From the NCBI GenBank assembly GCA_023381535.1, contig JAMCSN010000226.1, forward strand, positions 310,001 to 374,000: a DNA stretch of 64,000 nucleotides, written 5' to 3'. Numbering within the stretch: the stretch's first letter is position 1; the number at the start of each line of letters is the position of its first letter. Under the pieces are notes generated by a model, which was not told the DNA's origin, did not search any database, and was given only the letters and a program-made list of their open reading frames with translations. The DNA comes from Bacteroidota bacterium (lineage in GTDB: Bacteria > Bacteroidota > Ignavibacteria > Ignavibacteriales > Melioribacteraceae). A program made the translations under genes and the position numbers. Of this stretch, positions 44,057 through 52,790 are shown in pieces.

Positions 44057-44070
44057 GTCTGGAGAGAACA

Positions 44071-44817
44071 ATGTCACAAACAATTGCAGTAAAAAACGAA
44101 GGGGTTTACGGAGCGTTTGAATTAAAACAACTCTACCCCCGTAATTATGCCGTCGGGGTGGCGATTGCAATTTTTCTCCACTTGCTTGGTATCGGATCTT
44201 ATTATTTTTATCAAGCTATGACCAAAGAAGATTCCGATAATATACCAACAGTAAGAATTATGAAATACAGCGAACTCGGTCCACCACCGTCAATTGCAAA
44301 CGAGGCTCCGCCTCAAATTGCTATTGCCGCTCAAGTGGCACCACCAACTGTTGGTGTTCCTGTTCCAGTTCCGGATGAACAAGCACCGCCGGAACAAACA
44401 ATTGCAACGCAACAAGAGATGAGCAAACAAGCAGCGCCTGCTTTAGGCAACGATGTTGGAACCGGCGCCGCGCAAATAACTCAGGATATTAAAATTGAAC
44501 AACAAACCGACGACCCTGATATGAATGCTTTTGTCGCGGTGGAAAAATTGCCGGAAATGGTTGTTGCTGCAAAACCGGAATATCCTGAAATTGCAAAACG
44601 TGCCGGCATTACCGGTAAAGTATTTGTAAAAGTATTAGTTGATAAAGAAGGCAGACCCAAGAAAGCGGTTGTCATTAAAACGGATTCCGAATTGTTCAAT
44701 CAATCTGCTGTTGAAGCAGCGATGAAATCGGCATTCACTCCGGCACTCCAAAACAATCATCCGATTGCAGTGTGGATTGTTTTACCGTACCGCTTTACTC
44801 TTGCGGACCAGCAGTAA
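44071..44817 (+). CDS. tonB: TonB-family energy transducer
   Basis: 248 residues. A membrane helix (about 28-48, VGVAIAIFLHLLGIGSYYFY) is followed by a proline-rich periplasmic linker (PPPSIANEAPPQIAIAAQVA) and the TonB C-terminal domain (about 165-245: PEYPEIAKRAGITGKVFVKV ... ALQNNHPIAVWIVLPYRF). It transfers energy to outer-membrane receptors such as TonB-dependent transporters, none of which is in the window. The stop overlaps the next ATG by one base (TAATG). Confidence 0.92.
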   Translation: MSQTIAVKNEGVYGAFELKQLYPRNYAVGVAIAIFLHLLGIGSYYFYQAMTKEDSDNIPTVRIMKYSELGPPPSIANEAPPQIAIAAQVAPPTVGVPVPVPDEQAPPEQTIATQQEMSKQAAPALGNDVGTGAAQITQDIKIEQQTDDPDMNAFVAVEKLPEMVVAAKPEYPEIAKRAGITGKVFVKVLVDKEGRPKKAVVIKTDSELFNQSAVEAAMKSAFTPALQNNHPIAVWIVLPYRFTLADQQ

Positions 44818-45020
44818 TGCAGAATGCAATGATGTACATCGGCTATGCTGCCGGAGCCGTTTTTATTTTACTTGGGTTAGGAATATTGTTTACGAACTTA
44901 ATGCCCTCATACTTACCTGTTCAGTTTAAGGTAATGATGGGGGTTGTTCTTATCTTGTACGGACTATTCAGAATAATATCAACGTTATTTAAAAATAAAC
45001 GGAATGACGAAGAGATTTAA
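44817..45020 (+). CDS. Small two-helix membrane protein
   Basis: 67 residues from the ATG that overlaps the tonB stop (TAATG). Two membrane helices are seen, about 8-28 and 38-57, with a short lysine-rich tail. No family is recognised. It sits in the TonB operon between tonB and the substrate-binding protein, whose ATG starts 17 bases before its stop, so it is translated in a tightly coupled unit. A longer frame beginning at 44772 lies inside tonB and is not favoured. Confidence 0.68.
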   Translation: MQNAMMYIGYAAGAVFILLGLGILFTNLMPSYLPVQFKVMMGVVLILYGLFRIISTLFKNKRNDEEI

Positions 45021-45864
45021 AAGAATATTGTTGTTTTCTTTTTCGGCGGCATTGCTGGTATTTGCCGGATGCAAAGAAAAAGAACTTTCGCCTATCAGAG
45101 GTTCTTTGAAATGCTATGTAGATGAATCTCTTTACAATGTTATTAAAGCGGAGAGAGATACATTTGTTACGCTCTATCCGAACAGCAAGATCGATTTGGT
45201 TACGGTTAAAGCGAGAGAAGGCATTGCAGATGTCCTGAACGGTGAAGCAACTCTTTTCATCAGTTCAAGAAATTTGAATGCTGAAGAAAAGTCCTATTTT
45301 GAAAAAACGAAATCTGACATGCGTACTTTTAAGTTTTGCTACGATGCAGTTGTACCAATTGTAAGTAATAGTGAATCGAAAGAAAATATAACGATAGATG
45401 ACATAAAGAAAATACTCGCGGGACAGACAAGGGGTTTCCAAGTGTTTGTCCCGGAGCCTAATTCCGGTGTTTATGAATATCTGAAAACTCATGTGCTTGG
45501 GAACAAGGAACCTCAAAAAGTTTCTATAGTTAAAAGTGAAGAAGAGGTTATTCAGAAAGTTAAATCAACACGAAAAAGTTTGGGATTTGTCGGCTTAAAC
45601 ACCTTGGAAAATGTTGAAGGTGTAAAAGTTTTGGAAGTGGGAATCATGAGAAGTCAGACTGACATATTATATTACAAACCTTATACTGCGTACTTGGTTA
45701 GCCAGACGTATCCGTTAATAAGAACCACGTCAATTTTTATAAATGAAGTCGGAATCGGTTTAGCTTCCGGCTTTGCAACTTTTTTGACCAGCTATGAGGG
45801 TCAAAAAATTGTTTCAAAACATAATTTGGGACCGGCTACGGTTCCAGTAAAAATGGTGAATTAA
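45004..45864 (+). CDS. PstS-like periplasmic substrate-binding lipoprotein
   Basis: 286 residues with a lipoprotein signal (LLVFAGC, cysteine about 22). Residues 30-280 match the PstS/phosphate-binding-like type II binding fold: SLKCYVDESLYNVIKAERD, GEATLFISSRNLNAEE, TIDDIKKILAGQT and SLGFVGLNTLEN. It overlaps the small membrane gene. The absence of PstABC genes suggests a role with the TonB complex instead of ABC import, as in similar operons of Bacteroidetes. The ligand is unknown. Confidence 0.82.
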   Translation: MTKRFKRILLFSFSAALLVFAGCKEKELSPIRGSLKCYVDESLYNVIKAERDTFVTLYPNSKIDLVTVKAREGIADVLNGEATLFISSRNLNAEEKSYFEKTKSDMRTFKFCYDAVVPIVSNSESKENITIDDIKKILAGQTRGFQVFVPEPNSGVYEYLKTHVLGNKEPQKVSIVKSEEEVIQKVKSTRKSLGFVGLNTLENVEGVKVLEVGIMRSQTDILYYKPYTAYLVSQTYPLIRTTSIFINEVGIGLASGFATFLTSYEGQKIVSKHNLGPATVPVKMVN

Positions 45865-45878
45865 ATCGGCGGTAAAAA

Positions 45879-47348
45879 ATGAAAAGAACAGCCCTTATAC
45901 TTTTTGGAATTTATTTTGCAATGCTTTTCAATGTGAACGCACAAAGCAAAGTTGGCGATGCGGAAAAAGCGATTAAGGATAAAGACTATAGCAAAGCGTT
46001 AACAATCGCAAAAGAAGTGCTGGATAACGAGCCTCCTACCGAAGCTTTGAAACTCCTAATTCAATTGCGCGAAAAAAATCTTGTTGATAAACATCTTTAC
46101 GAATATCTTGGCGATGCTTACGCAAAGATGAACGTTGCGGAACTTGCCCTCTCAAATTATGCTCAGGCGGAAACAATGGATTCTCTTGACATACCGCTGA
46201 AGTTTAAATCTGCAGAACTCTTGGTAAAACAAAAAAGATATACCGAAGCAGTAAATAAATATTTGAAAATAATTGCAATAGATCCTAAGAATGCGAAAGC
46301 ATACGTTGATGCTGCATCAATCCTTTACCAGGCAAAAATGTTCGCAGATGCTGCGGTACTGTACGAAAAATATATCGCGATCGATCAGACAAAAGAAGCA
46401 TACGAAAGGTTGACAAAAGCTTTTCTTGAGACAACCAATTATGAAAAAGCACACACTTACGCACTTGAAGGATTGAAAAAATATCCGGATGATGTACAGT
46501 TAAAAAAGGATGCCGCAATTTCATCATACGCATTAGGGGTAATTCTAACAAGAAATCATTCCAACGGAAATGGCGGAGGCAAGCCTGATTCACTTGAAAC
46601 AAAAAAGGCCCAGGAATATTTCAAGGAATCAACAAAGTACTACGCAGAAATTCCAGACTCTCAAATGACCGTTAGCGATCTTAAAAATGCCGGATACGCT
46701 TATCAAAACCTTCAGGCAGATTCTCTTGCTATAAAATATTTTGAGAAAGTTGTTAAGAAAGACAGCACCCAATCCGGACTTTTCATGGAAATGGCAAACA
46801 CATACTTTAGAAACAAGCAGAATGCACTTGCAATAAAATATTACAAAGCAAAAACCCAAGTTGATTCAACTTATGAACCGGCTTACCGTTACATGGGTTT
46901 TGCTGCGTTTCAAGACGGACAATATGATGAAGCGAGACGCGCATTTCTAAAAGCTAAAAAGTTGGTTGATACCACATTTGCGACAACATATTGGCTTGCT
47001 CAAACTTACACCAAGCTAGATTCCACGGAACAAGCTGCCGATCAATTCTTTAATGTGCTGCGCTTGGCAGAAGGAAAAGAAAGACAATACAAGGATGAAG
47101 TTTTTGTTGCTAATTTCTTCTTAGGCAGACGCGCATTTGACAAGCAGAATTATAACGCCGCAATTCCTTATTTGAAAAGAGTGCTTCAATATAAACCAAA
47201 TGATGTTGGAACGACCGAGATGATTGCGGTTAGCTATCATCAATTGCAGAATTTTGACGAAGCGATAAAATGGTACAGGCAAGTTTTGAAATTGAATCCT
47301 AAAAGTGAAATTGCAAAGAAAGGTTTAAGAAGGTTGAGCGCAGACTAA
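45879..47348 (+). CDS. Secreted TPR-repeat protein
   Basis: 489 residues with signal peptide (about 1-20, ending VNA-QS). The rest is a series of at least eight 34-residue TPR motifs (for example LKFKSAELLVKQKRYTEAVN, AYVDAASILYQAKMFADAAV, AAIPYLKRVLQYKPNDVGTT, EAIKWYRQVLKLNPKSEIAK). It is the last gene of the TonB operon, 14 bases after the binding-protein gene. It likely forms a periplasmic scaffold for protein complexes. Confidence 0.88.
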   Translation: MKRTALILFGIYFAMLFNVNAQSKVGDAEKAIKDKDYSKALTIAKEVLDNEPPTEALKLLIQLREKNLVDKHLYEYLGDAYAKMNVAELALSNYAQAETMDSLDIPLKFKSAELLVKQKRYTEAVNKYLKIIAIDPKNAKAYVDAASILYQAKMFADAAVLYEKYIAIDQTKEAYERLTKAFLETTNYEKAHTYALEGLKKYPDDVQLKKDAAISSYALGVILTRNHSNGNGGGKPDSLETKKAQEYFKESTKYYAEIPDSQMTVSDLKNAGYAYQNLQADSLAIKYFEKVVKKDSTQSGLFMEMANTYFRNKQNALAIKYYKAKTQVDSTYEPAYRYMGFAAFQDGQYDEARRAFLKAKKLVDTTFATTYWLAQTYTKLDSTEQAADQFFNVLRLAEGKERQYKDEVFVANFFLGRRAFDKQNYNAAIPYLKRVLQYKPNDVGTTEMIAVSYHQLQNFDEAIKWYRQVLKLNPKSEIAKKGLRRLSAD

Positions 47349-47391
47349 ATTCACTATTGCTGCGGATGGGAAAAAATAAATAAAGTTTACG

Positions 47392-47955
47392 ATGAATCAA
47401 AACAAAACTGTTAGGTACTTCAATCCATGGCATGATGTAAGTTACGGCAGCAATTTTCCCGCCGTAGTTAATGCCATAATTGAAATACCCGAAGGATCAA
47501 AAGCGAAATATGAACTCGATAAAAAAAGCGGTCTGCTGAGGCTGGACCGCGTTTTATTTTCCGCCGTTCACTATCCGGCAAATTACGGATTCATACCGCG
47601 AACTGTAAGCGACGACGAAGATCCGCTCGATATTCTTGTAATTTGTTCCGTTGAAGTTGATCCTCTCTGCTTGATTGAAGCAAAGGTGATCGGCTTGATG
47701 ACGATGGTTGATAACGAAGAGAAAGATGAAAAAATAATTGCGGTTGCCAAGAACGATATATCCGTAAATTATATTGACGACTTGCGCAATCTGCCGCCGC
47801 ATTCTATGGTAGAATTGCAGAGATTTTTTGAAGACTATAAGAAGCTTGAGCACAAAAACGTCGTTGTAGAAAAGATTGTTGGAAAAGAAGAAGCTTATAA
47901 AATTATTTTAGAATCAATTCAGAGATACGAAGAAAAATTCGGCAAAGAAAATTAA
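47392..47955 (+). CDS. ppa: Inorganic pyrophosphatase (family I)
   Basis: 187 residues. Motifs of soluble family I pyrophosphatases are present: NAIIEIPEGSKAKYELDKKS, HYPANYGFIPRT and DEDPLDILV (the DxDPxD metal site), then EDYKKLEHKNV. It hydrolyses pyrophosphate to phosphate with magnesium in the cytoplasm, driving biosynthesis. Length is typical. It is followed after 13 bases by a tiny membrane peptide. The promoter probably lies in the 43 bases before it or upstream. Confidence 0.95.
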   Translation: MNQNKTVRYFNPWHDVSYGSNFPAVVNAIIEIPEGSKAKYELDKKSGLLRLDRVLFSAVHYPANYGFIPRTVSDDEDPLDILVICSVEVDPLCLIEAKVIGLMTMVDNEEKDEKIIAVAKNDISVNYIDDLRNLPPHSMVELQRFFEDYKKLEHKNVVVEKIVGKEEAYKIILESIQRYEEKFGKEN

Positions 47956-47968
47956 GGGGGAATAAAAC

Positions 47969-48112
47969 GTGATCTTTAAAACAAAAGAAAACAATTCGAA
48001 CGTTTTGGTTAAAACACCTCCTCTGATGATGTTGCTTTATGTTTCGCTTGGGATTATTACACTCTCAATGTTTTGCGCGATCATTTATTTTCTCTACTTA
48101 ATTTTTAAGTAA
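47969..48112 (+). CDS. Small single-helix membrane peptide
   Basis: 47 residues from a GTG at 47969, preceded by AAGGGGGAAT. The N-terminal 20 residues are polar, then one membrane helix (about 22-45, YVSLGIITLSMFCAII and onward) and a terminal lysine. It follows ppa by 13 bases, so it is probably cotranscribed. A similar-sized peptide is encoded at 49714. Function unknown; such peptides often stabilise transporters or respiratory complexes. Confidence 0.6.
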   Translation: MIFKTKENNSNVLVKTPPLMMLLYVSLGIITLSMFCAIIYFLYLIFK

Positions 48113-48138
48113 ACCGCTTCGTACGAAAAGACGCTGCA

Positions 48139-49545
48139 TCAAAAACTCCTTCTGTATTTCCAAAAGAAATAAAATGGCAATCCTGAGAAAACCAAAATCA
48201 ATCCCATCATTGCATTTTGAGTATCGGACACAATTGAATTAACCAAGAATAGAAAAGCGAAGGCGACAAACAGCAACGGCGTATATGGATAACCCCACAC
48301 TTTGTACGGGCGGTTTGTATCCGGCATTTTTTTGCGAAGCACCAGCACGCCAAAAGCGCCCATCATATAAAACAACCATGAAGCAAACATTACGTAATCG
48401 GTAATCGTATCAAAAGAACCGGAGAGAACAAGCACACACGACCAGAAGCCGAGTAGGTTTAGCGAAACATGAGGCGTTCCAAACTTGGGATGAATTTTTC
48501 CCAACCCTTTGAAAAACACATTTGCTCTTGCCATTGCAAACGGAACGCGGGCGGTTGCAAGAATACTTCCGTTTAGCGCTCCGAAGGTTGAAATAATTAC
48601 AACGAGAGAAATCACCGAAGCTCCGTTATGACCGAAGATTGTTTCCGCGGCTGTTGCTGCTACAAGTGGCGACTTCGCCATTACATTAATCGGTAACACG
48701 TAAAGAAACGCAATGTTTATTAAAACATAAACGCCGATCACAATTAACGTTCCGTACAGCAGACCAAGCGGAACGTTTCTTTGCGGATTTTTTACTTCGC
48801 CGGAAACAAACGTAAGATTGTTCCAGGCATCGTAAGCCCAAAACGCGCCGGAGAAAGACAACCCTACAACAGCAATCAAACTTGCTAACGATTTGTGCGG
48901 CATTGTAAAATGAGTATAAATATTTGAAACGCTGCCGTTGCCCATGGTCAAAAGTAAAACCGCAATCAATACGATGACGATAATTTTCAAATAAGAGACA
49001 ACAGTTTGAACCGCGCCGCCGATCATCACGCCGATATAATTTATGCCAGTAAGAAAAACTATGCATAGTATCGCAACAACTTTTGTCCCCAAATCTACAA
49101 ACGGATGAATCTCTCCAACGAGCGGCATGTAGAAGGCAAAGTTTTGTAATGATTGAGATACCTGCGGATATTTTACAAAGTACCCGACATACTCTGCAAA
49201 AGCATAAGCTATGGCAGCCTGGCTTCCGGTTTGAATTACAGAAAGAGTTGACCATCCGTAAAGGTAGGAAGTAAAATCGCCGTACATTTTTCGGAAGTAA
49301 ATATATTGACCGCCCGTTTCGTCGATCATTCCGGAAATTTCCGCGTTACAAAGCGCGCCGATAAACGTGATAAATCCGGCTGCAATCCATACAAAGATTA
49401 GAAGTTCCGGCGAGCCAAGTTTGTCTGCCATTGTCGCGGGCTTTCTGAAAATGCCCGAACCTATCATTGAACCCGCAACCAGCATTACTGCGGCAGTTAG
49501 TGTTAAGCCGCGCACAAGTTCTGTTTTTTTCGGTTTGTCTGCCAT
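48139..49545 (-). CDS. APC-family amino acid permease
   Basis: 468 residues from ATG 49545 (MADKPKKTEL); a longer frame to 49584 adds a non-conserved basic tail. Twelve membrane helices are expected. VAGSMIGSGIFRKPATM is the classic first helix with the unwound GSGIF substrate site, and GAFWAYDAWNNLTFVSGEVKNP is typical of helix 6-7. The family (LAT/APC superfamily, AAEA type) imports or exchanges amino acids. Substrate unknown. It stands alone on this strand. Confidence 0.9.
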   Translation of the reverse strand: MADKPKKTELVRGLTLTAAVMLVAGSMIGSGIFRKPATMADKLGSPELLIFVWIAAGFITFIGALCNAEISGMIDETGGQYIYFRKMYGDFTSYLYGWSTLSVIQTGSQAAIAYAFAEYVGYFVKYPQVSQSLQNFAFYMPLVGEIHPFVDLGTKVVAILCIVFLTGINYIGVMIGGAVQTVVSYLKIIVIVLIAVLLLTMGNGSVSNIYTHFTMPHKSLASLIAVVGLSFSGAFWAYDAWNNLTFVSGEVKNPQRNVPLGLLYGTLIVIGVYVLINIAFLYVLPINVMAKSPLVAATAAETIFGHNGASVISLVVIISTFGALNGSILATARVPFAMARANVFFKGLGKIHPKFGTPHVSLNLLGFWSCVLVLSGSFDTITDYVMFASWLFYMMGAFGVLVLRKKMPDTNRPYKVWGYPYTPLLFVAFAFLFLVNSIVSDTQNAMMGLILVFSGLPFYFFWKYRRSF

Positions 49546-49713
49546 TGCTCGCTTGATTAAAGTTCGGCGCAAATTAAATAACAAAACTTAAATCTCAAAT
49601 AACATTTTGATTCACCGCGAAAAGATTTTCTCTAATCCGGTTCAGATTTTTCTTAAAAATTAATTATCTTTTCGGCGTCAAAATTCAGCATTATTTTTTA
49701 CGGAGTTAGAACA

Positions 49714-49842
49714 ATGGTAGCAGAAGTAGAAAAACCGAAAAACAAGTTGAACGATATAGCCTTCTATTTCTTGATGTCTATATTGGGATTTACAGTTTTA
49801 TTCACAATTGGATTTCTTTTTTATTCGATCTTTTTCGGATAA
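49714..49842 (+). CDS. Small single-helix membrane peptide
   Basis: 42 residues from ATG 49714, eight bases after GGAG (49702-49705). A charged N-terminus (VAEVEKPKNKLND) is followed by one membrane helix (about 16-40) ending FYSIFFG. No family is recognised. It is a separate short unit with its own good ribosome binding site in the 580 bases between the permease and the next gene, and it resembles the peptide at 47969 in size and layout only. Confidence 0.6.
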   Translation: MVAEVEKPKNKLNDIAFYFLMSILGFTVLFTIGFLFYSIFFG

Positions 49843-50165
49843 GAATTTAAAGGTTTGAGTTTCAACAATATCTTCCCAAATTCTACCGCGCGCGTTTGTA
49901 ATTTTTGAATCTAAATTTTCTCTAAAGGCTCACCAGTTTTTCTTAATCGGGTGAGCTTCTGTGTTAAACACGATTCGTTTAAGCCGGGAATTCCATCGAA
50001 CGCATTCAAAAAAATCAATTTCAATTAGAAGAACGCGAACGCTTTGGCGGTGATAAAAGAATTTTCTTGAGAGCCAAACTTCTATTTGTTAAGTTGTTAT
50101 CAATTCCTCTATGAGAACTCCTGTCACAGAACAAATTTTTTAACACAAACGAAAGGAAAATCAGC
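49843..50165. other. Intergenic region with one hairpin
   Basis: 323 bases without a gene. GCTCACC (49928-49934) pairs with GGTGAGC (49950-49956), but no T-run follows. GAAAGGAAAA at the right end is the ribosome binding site of the next gene. Nothing else is seen. Confidence 0.4.
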
Positions 50166-50726
50166 ATGACGGATTTAACTGCTCTCTGGCTGCCGATACT
50201 TTTATCGGCGGTTGTAGTATTCATTGTAAGTTCTATATTTCACACAGCAATGCCGTGGCACAAGAACGATTATCCTAAAGTGCCGAACGAAGGTAAAGTG
50301 ATGGACGCGCTTCGTCCGTTTGATATTCCACCCGGCGATTATATGATGCCGCGCGCAGCGGACGGGAAGGAAATGAAATCTCCCGAGTTTGCAGAGAAGC
50401 TAAATAAAGGTCCGGTTATGTTTGTAACCGTAAGACCAAGCGGCAAATGGAATATGGGCTCGCCGCTACTTTTGTGGTTTATCTATTCGATTGTCGTCGG
50501 ATTTTTTGCGGCTTACATTACAAGTCACGCGTTACCTGTCGGTGCAAATTATCTGCAAGTATTCAGATTTATCGGCGCAACGGCTTTTATGGGTTACACT
50601 TTTGCTTACTGGCCCATGTCAATCTGGTACGGTCGTGCGTGGAGCTCGACAATAAAAATGACATTTGACGGGTTGATCTATGCGTTGCTAACCGCGGGCG
50701 TTTTCGGCTGGCTCTGGCCAAGGTAA
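50166..50726 (+). CDS. Membrane protein with [11 protein letters not shown] motif, unknown function
   Basis: 186 residues. One N-terminal helix (about 8-26) is followed by the conserved-looking polar stretch [18 protein letters not shown], a long loop (about 45-95) and three more membrane helices (about 100-120, 133-152, 163-183). Homologues with the HTALPWHKND-like motif are known to me only as uncharacterised proteins. It stands alone between two intergenic regions. The histidine pair could bind metal. A palindromic hairpin lies 15 bases downstream. Confidence 0.65.
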   Translation: MTDLTALWLPILLSAVVVFIVSSIFHTAMPWHKNDYPKVPNEGKVMDALRPFDIPPGDYMMPRAADGKEMKSPEFAEKLNKGPVMFVTVRPSGKWNMGSPLLLWFIYSIVVGFFAAYITSHALPVGANYLQVFRFIGATAFMGYTFAYWPMSIWYGRAWSSTIKMTFDGLIYALLTAGVFGWLWPR

Positions 50727-50740
50727 TTTCATTTCTATAA

Positions 50741-50772
50741 CCTTCGAGGTTGCGGAATCGTAACCTCGAAGG
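50741..50772. repeat. Perfect 11-base inverted repeat
   Basis: CCTTCGAGGTT (50741-50751) and AACCTCGAAGG (50762-50772) with a ten-base loop. It stands 15 bases past a gene end and may act as a terminator-like stem, though it is followed by AATTAAAT instead of a T-run. Similar gene-end palindromes are common as dispersed repeats in this phylum. Confidence 0.6.
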
Positions 50773-50914
50773 AATTAAATCGGTAGCATCTCTATATGGA
50801 AATCTTCGTAATCGCTCTCTTCATACTATAACAGGAAAATATTTATTGATAATAGCACTTTGGTTAGTTAGTTTAAAAATGTTTGAGGTTGTAAATTGCT
50901 ATTTAATGGATTAG

Positions 50915-51298
50915 ATGAAAAAATATTATCGTTGGATATTGATTAATCTACTTTTCCCTCTTTCTCCGTTCGTGTTAAGAATTTTTGTATGGCTAATGGG
51001 TAAAGACGAAAGCATTAGTTTAATGCGAATAGCAGAACTCCCAGAGATTTTATTCTTTAGTATCTATTTATGTGTTGCGAATCTTAATATAAACCTATAT
51101 GGTAAAAAAGGTTATTTCGAATCCATTCTTAGAATTTTTCTTGGCATAATTCTCGTTCTGGATTGTGTGGCTCTCGGAATGATTTACAGCGATAACATTG
51201 GAAACAAGGGTTATTTTTATTCAATCTTTGCTATGATTTTTCCGGCAGCAATTGCACCTATTTATAAATTTAAATATAAGCGCTCCATAAATGGTTGA
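50915..51298 (+). CDS. Small AT-rich membrane protein, unknown
   Basis: 127 residues. Four hydrophobic segments (about 7-28, 44-62, 71-92, 103-120) suggest an integral membrane protein. No family is recognised. It overlaps the sugar transferase gene by eight bases, and both are richer in A and T than the neighbours, so they probably arrived together. It may be an accessory or partner of the transferase in glycan synthesis. Confidence 0.6.
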   Translation: MKKYYRWILINLLFPLSPFVLRIFVWLMGKDESISLMRIAELPEILFFSIYLCVANLNINLYGKKGYFESILRIFLGIILVLDCVALGMIYSDNIGNKGYFYSIFAMIFPAAIAPIYKFKYKRSING

Positions 51299-52037
51299 TC
51301 AAATAACAATAATTGTGTCGGTCATACTCTCAGTTGTGGGCATATACTTTGTTGCTCTTATGTGGAGTAACGCTGAGTTGAAATCTACTTTCGAAAAATT
51401 TTCTAAACTTGAGGCCAAGCAAAATATCCGAATTTTCAATTCTAAACATGTTTCAGTGCCCTATGTGGTAACGAAACGACTCTTTGATTTTATTTTTTCA
51501 TTTTTTGCTATGATCTTTCTCTTACCAATACTTCTAGTCGTATGTATTCTCATAAAGGTCGATAGCAAGGGGCCAATTATGTATAAACAGTCTCGAATGG
51601 GAAAGAATGGCAAGCAGTTCTTTGCATATAAGTTTAGAACAATGATCATTAATGCAAAAGAAGTAAGCTCTGAATTGCCTGTTCGTCGTGATCCACGAAT
51701 CACCCGTGTTGGCCAATTCCTGCGCTCCACCAATATCGACGAACTTCCTGCATTTATCAGCGTTCTTAGAGGTGATATGACACTAGTTGGTCGAAGCCGA
51801 GCAATAGAATATCACATAATATATGACGAGTTATCAAGAGAACAAAGAGAAACGCTTCTCAACATCAAACCCGGATTAGTAAGTTTATGGGCAGTTTCAT
51901 TAAATAGAGTCGAGTTTAACTTCACGGGGATATATAACTACGATTTCTACTATATAAACAAGATGTCATTTCCTTTTGATTTAAAAATTTTGCTGGGTGC
52001 ATTTATCATCATGTTTGGTTCAGTATCACAACACTAG
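51291..52037 (+). CDS. Divergent polyprenyl-phosphate sugar-1-phosphate transferase
   Basis: 248 residues. An N-terminal helix (about 3-22) is followed by KRLFDFIFSFFAMIFLLPIL and GPIMYKQSRMGKNGKQFFAY, then FRTMI, the layout of the bacterial sugar transferase family (WcaJ, PF02397). The N-terminal core motifs are there (KFRTM; DELPAF), but the usual LVGPRP reads LVGRSR and the end KPGLVSLWAVS is changed from the common GLWQVSG. It moves a sugar-1-phosphate from UDP to undecaprenyl phosphate, the first step of a surface glycan. No other glycan gene is adjacent, an orphan position. The changed motifs may point to another substrate. Confidence 0.78.
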   Translation: MVDQITIIVSVILSVVGIYFVALMWSNAELKSTFEKFSKLEAKQNIRIFNSKHVSVPYVVTKRLFDFIFSFFAMIFLLPILLVVCILIKVDSKGPIMYKQSRMGKNGKQFFAYKFRTMIINAKEVSSELPVRRDPRITRVGQFLRSTNIDELPAFISVLRGDMTLVGRSRAIEYHIIYDELSREQRETLLNIKPGLVSLWAVSLNRVEFNFTGIYNYDFYYINKMSFPFDLKILLGAFIIMFGSVSQH

Positions 52038-52071
52038 CAAGATGTTTTGTTAAGTTATTTTCTGACGAACG

Positions 52072-52221
52072 TCATTTATCACAATTACTTAATCTCAACC
52101 TCATCAGCAAAAATCCATGCTTTACTGCCGGAGCCGGTGAACGGATCGACGTAATCAATCGTTGCGCAAAAAGAAAATTGGTGAAGACGAAAAACAAAAA
52201 CAGCAAAATTTTTTTATTCAT
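52072..52221 (-). pseudogene. Broken secreted protein: signal peptide joined to an out-of-frame C-terminus
   Basis: From ATG 52221 the reverse strand encodes MNKKILLFLFFVFTNFLFAQ, a perfect signal peptide, but then runs into unlike sequence and stops after 49 codons. In the next frame the same DNA reads ATIDYVDPFTGSGSKAWIF and then ADEVEIK, stopping with TAA at 52085, which looks like a normal C-terminus. So a large middle part seems to have been deleted with a frame change. A real 49-residue peptide is possible but less likely. Confidence 0.55.
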
Positions 52222-52264
52222 AGCCGGATTTAATATTTGTTTTGGAATTTATTTGACCTCATAA

Positions 52265-52287
52265 AACCACCTCCTTTGGGCGTGGTT
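52265..52287. terminator. Hairpin between the broken gene and the DUF1569 gene
   Basis: AACCAC (52265-52270) pairs with GTGGTT (52282-52287), with partial pairing inside, followed by GTTTATT on the plus strand and TTTAT on the minus strand. It stands 13 bases past the DUF1569 stop and probably ends that transcript. Confidence 0.5.
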
Positions 52288-52299
52288 GTTTATTCTTGC

Positions 52300-52749
52300 T
52301 TATGAATCAATTCCAAACTGTTGGAAGTGGTGTGTAAAATGTTTTTGATGAAATACATCCCATTCGCTTTTGTTCAGCTCGCCAAACGTCGGGTTTACAA
52401 AAACAGCATCAGGCGAGTTTTCAAAGAAAGTATAATAATCGGCTGCTTCCTTTTTCAAAACCGACTTAGCTTCATCCAAACTGCCATAACGCAGAGGTAG
52501 CAAACCTTCGCCTATTATCGGGCTGATAAATCCTTTCGGAAAAGGACGAGAGCTTAAAAGAAATCTTTTCAGCGAAGGAATCTTTTCCGGCTCGCCGTAG
52601 AACTTAACATTGAATTTTCCGTTGGATGACTTTACGGTAAGTATCAAATGTTCCACCATGTGTTGAGGAGACATCTTTCCCCAAAGCGGTTTTGTTGAAG
52701 GATACAGTTTATCCAGAGCCGTCAATTTCTCGATGAGGGGTTTATTCAT
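52300..52749 (-). CDS. DUF1569/DinB-like protein
   Basis: 149 residues with an AAAGGAAA ribosome binding site. The motifs GKMSPQHMVEHL and NPTFGELNKSEWDVFHQKHFTHHFQQFG are those of DUF1569 proteins, which have the four-helix DinB-like fold with three metal-binding histidines (in HMVEH and KHFTHH). Related DinB-like proteins bind nickel or zinc and may use thiol substrates. The true role is unknown. It is read in the same direction as the desaturase gene 41 bases upstream, so they may share a transcript. Confidence 0.8.
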   Translation of the reverse strand: MNKPLIEKLTALDKLYPSTKPLWGKMSPQHMVEHLILTVKSSNGKFNVKFYGEPEKIPSLKRFLLSSRPFPKGFISPIIGEGLLPLRYGSLDEAKSVLKKEAADYYTFFENSPDAVFVNPTFGELNKSEWDVFHQKHFTHHFQQFGIDS

Positions 52750-52790
52750 AATTATTTCCTTTCATGTTTTAAAAAACCAAATTAACAAAA

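Noticed and set aside
44772..44816. Earlier start for the small membrane protein in the TonB operon
   Set aside because: It lies in the tonB coding sequence without a binding site; the TAATG overlap start at 44817 is better.
50021..50224. Minus-strand frame of 67 codons
   Set aside because: It overlaps the good start and signal of the 50166 gene and has no recognisable content.
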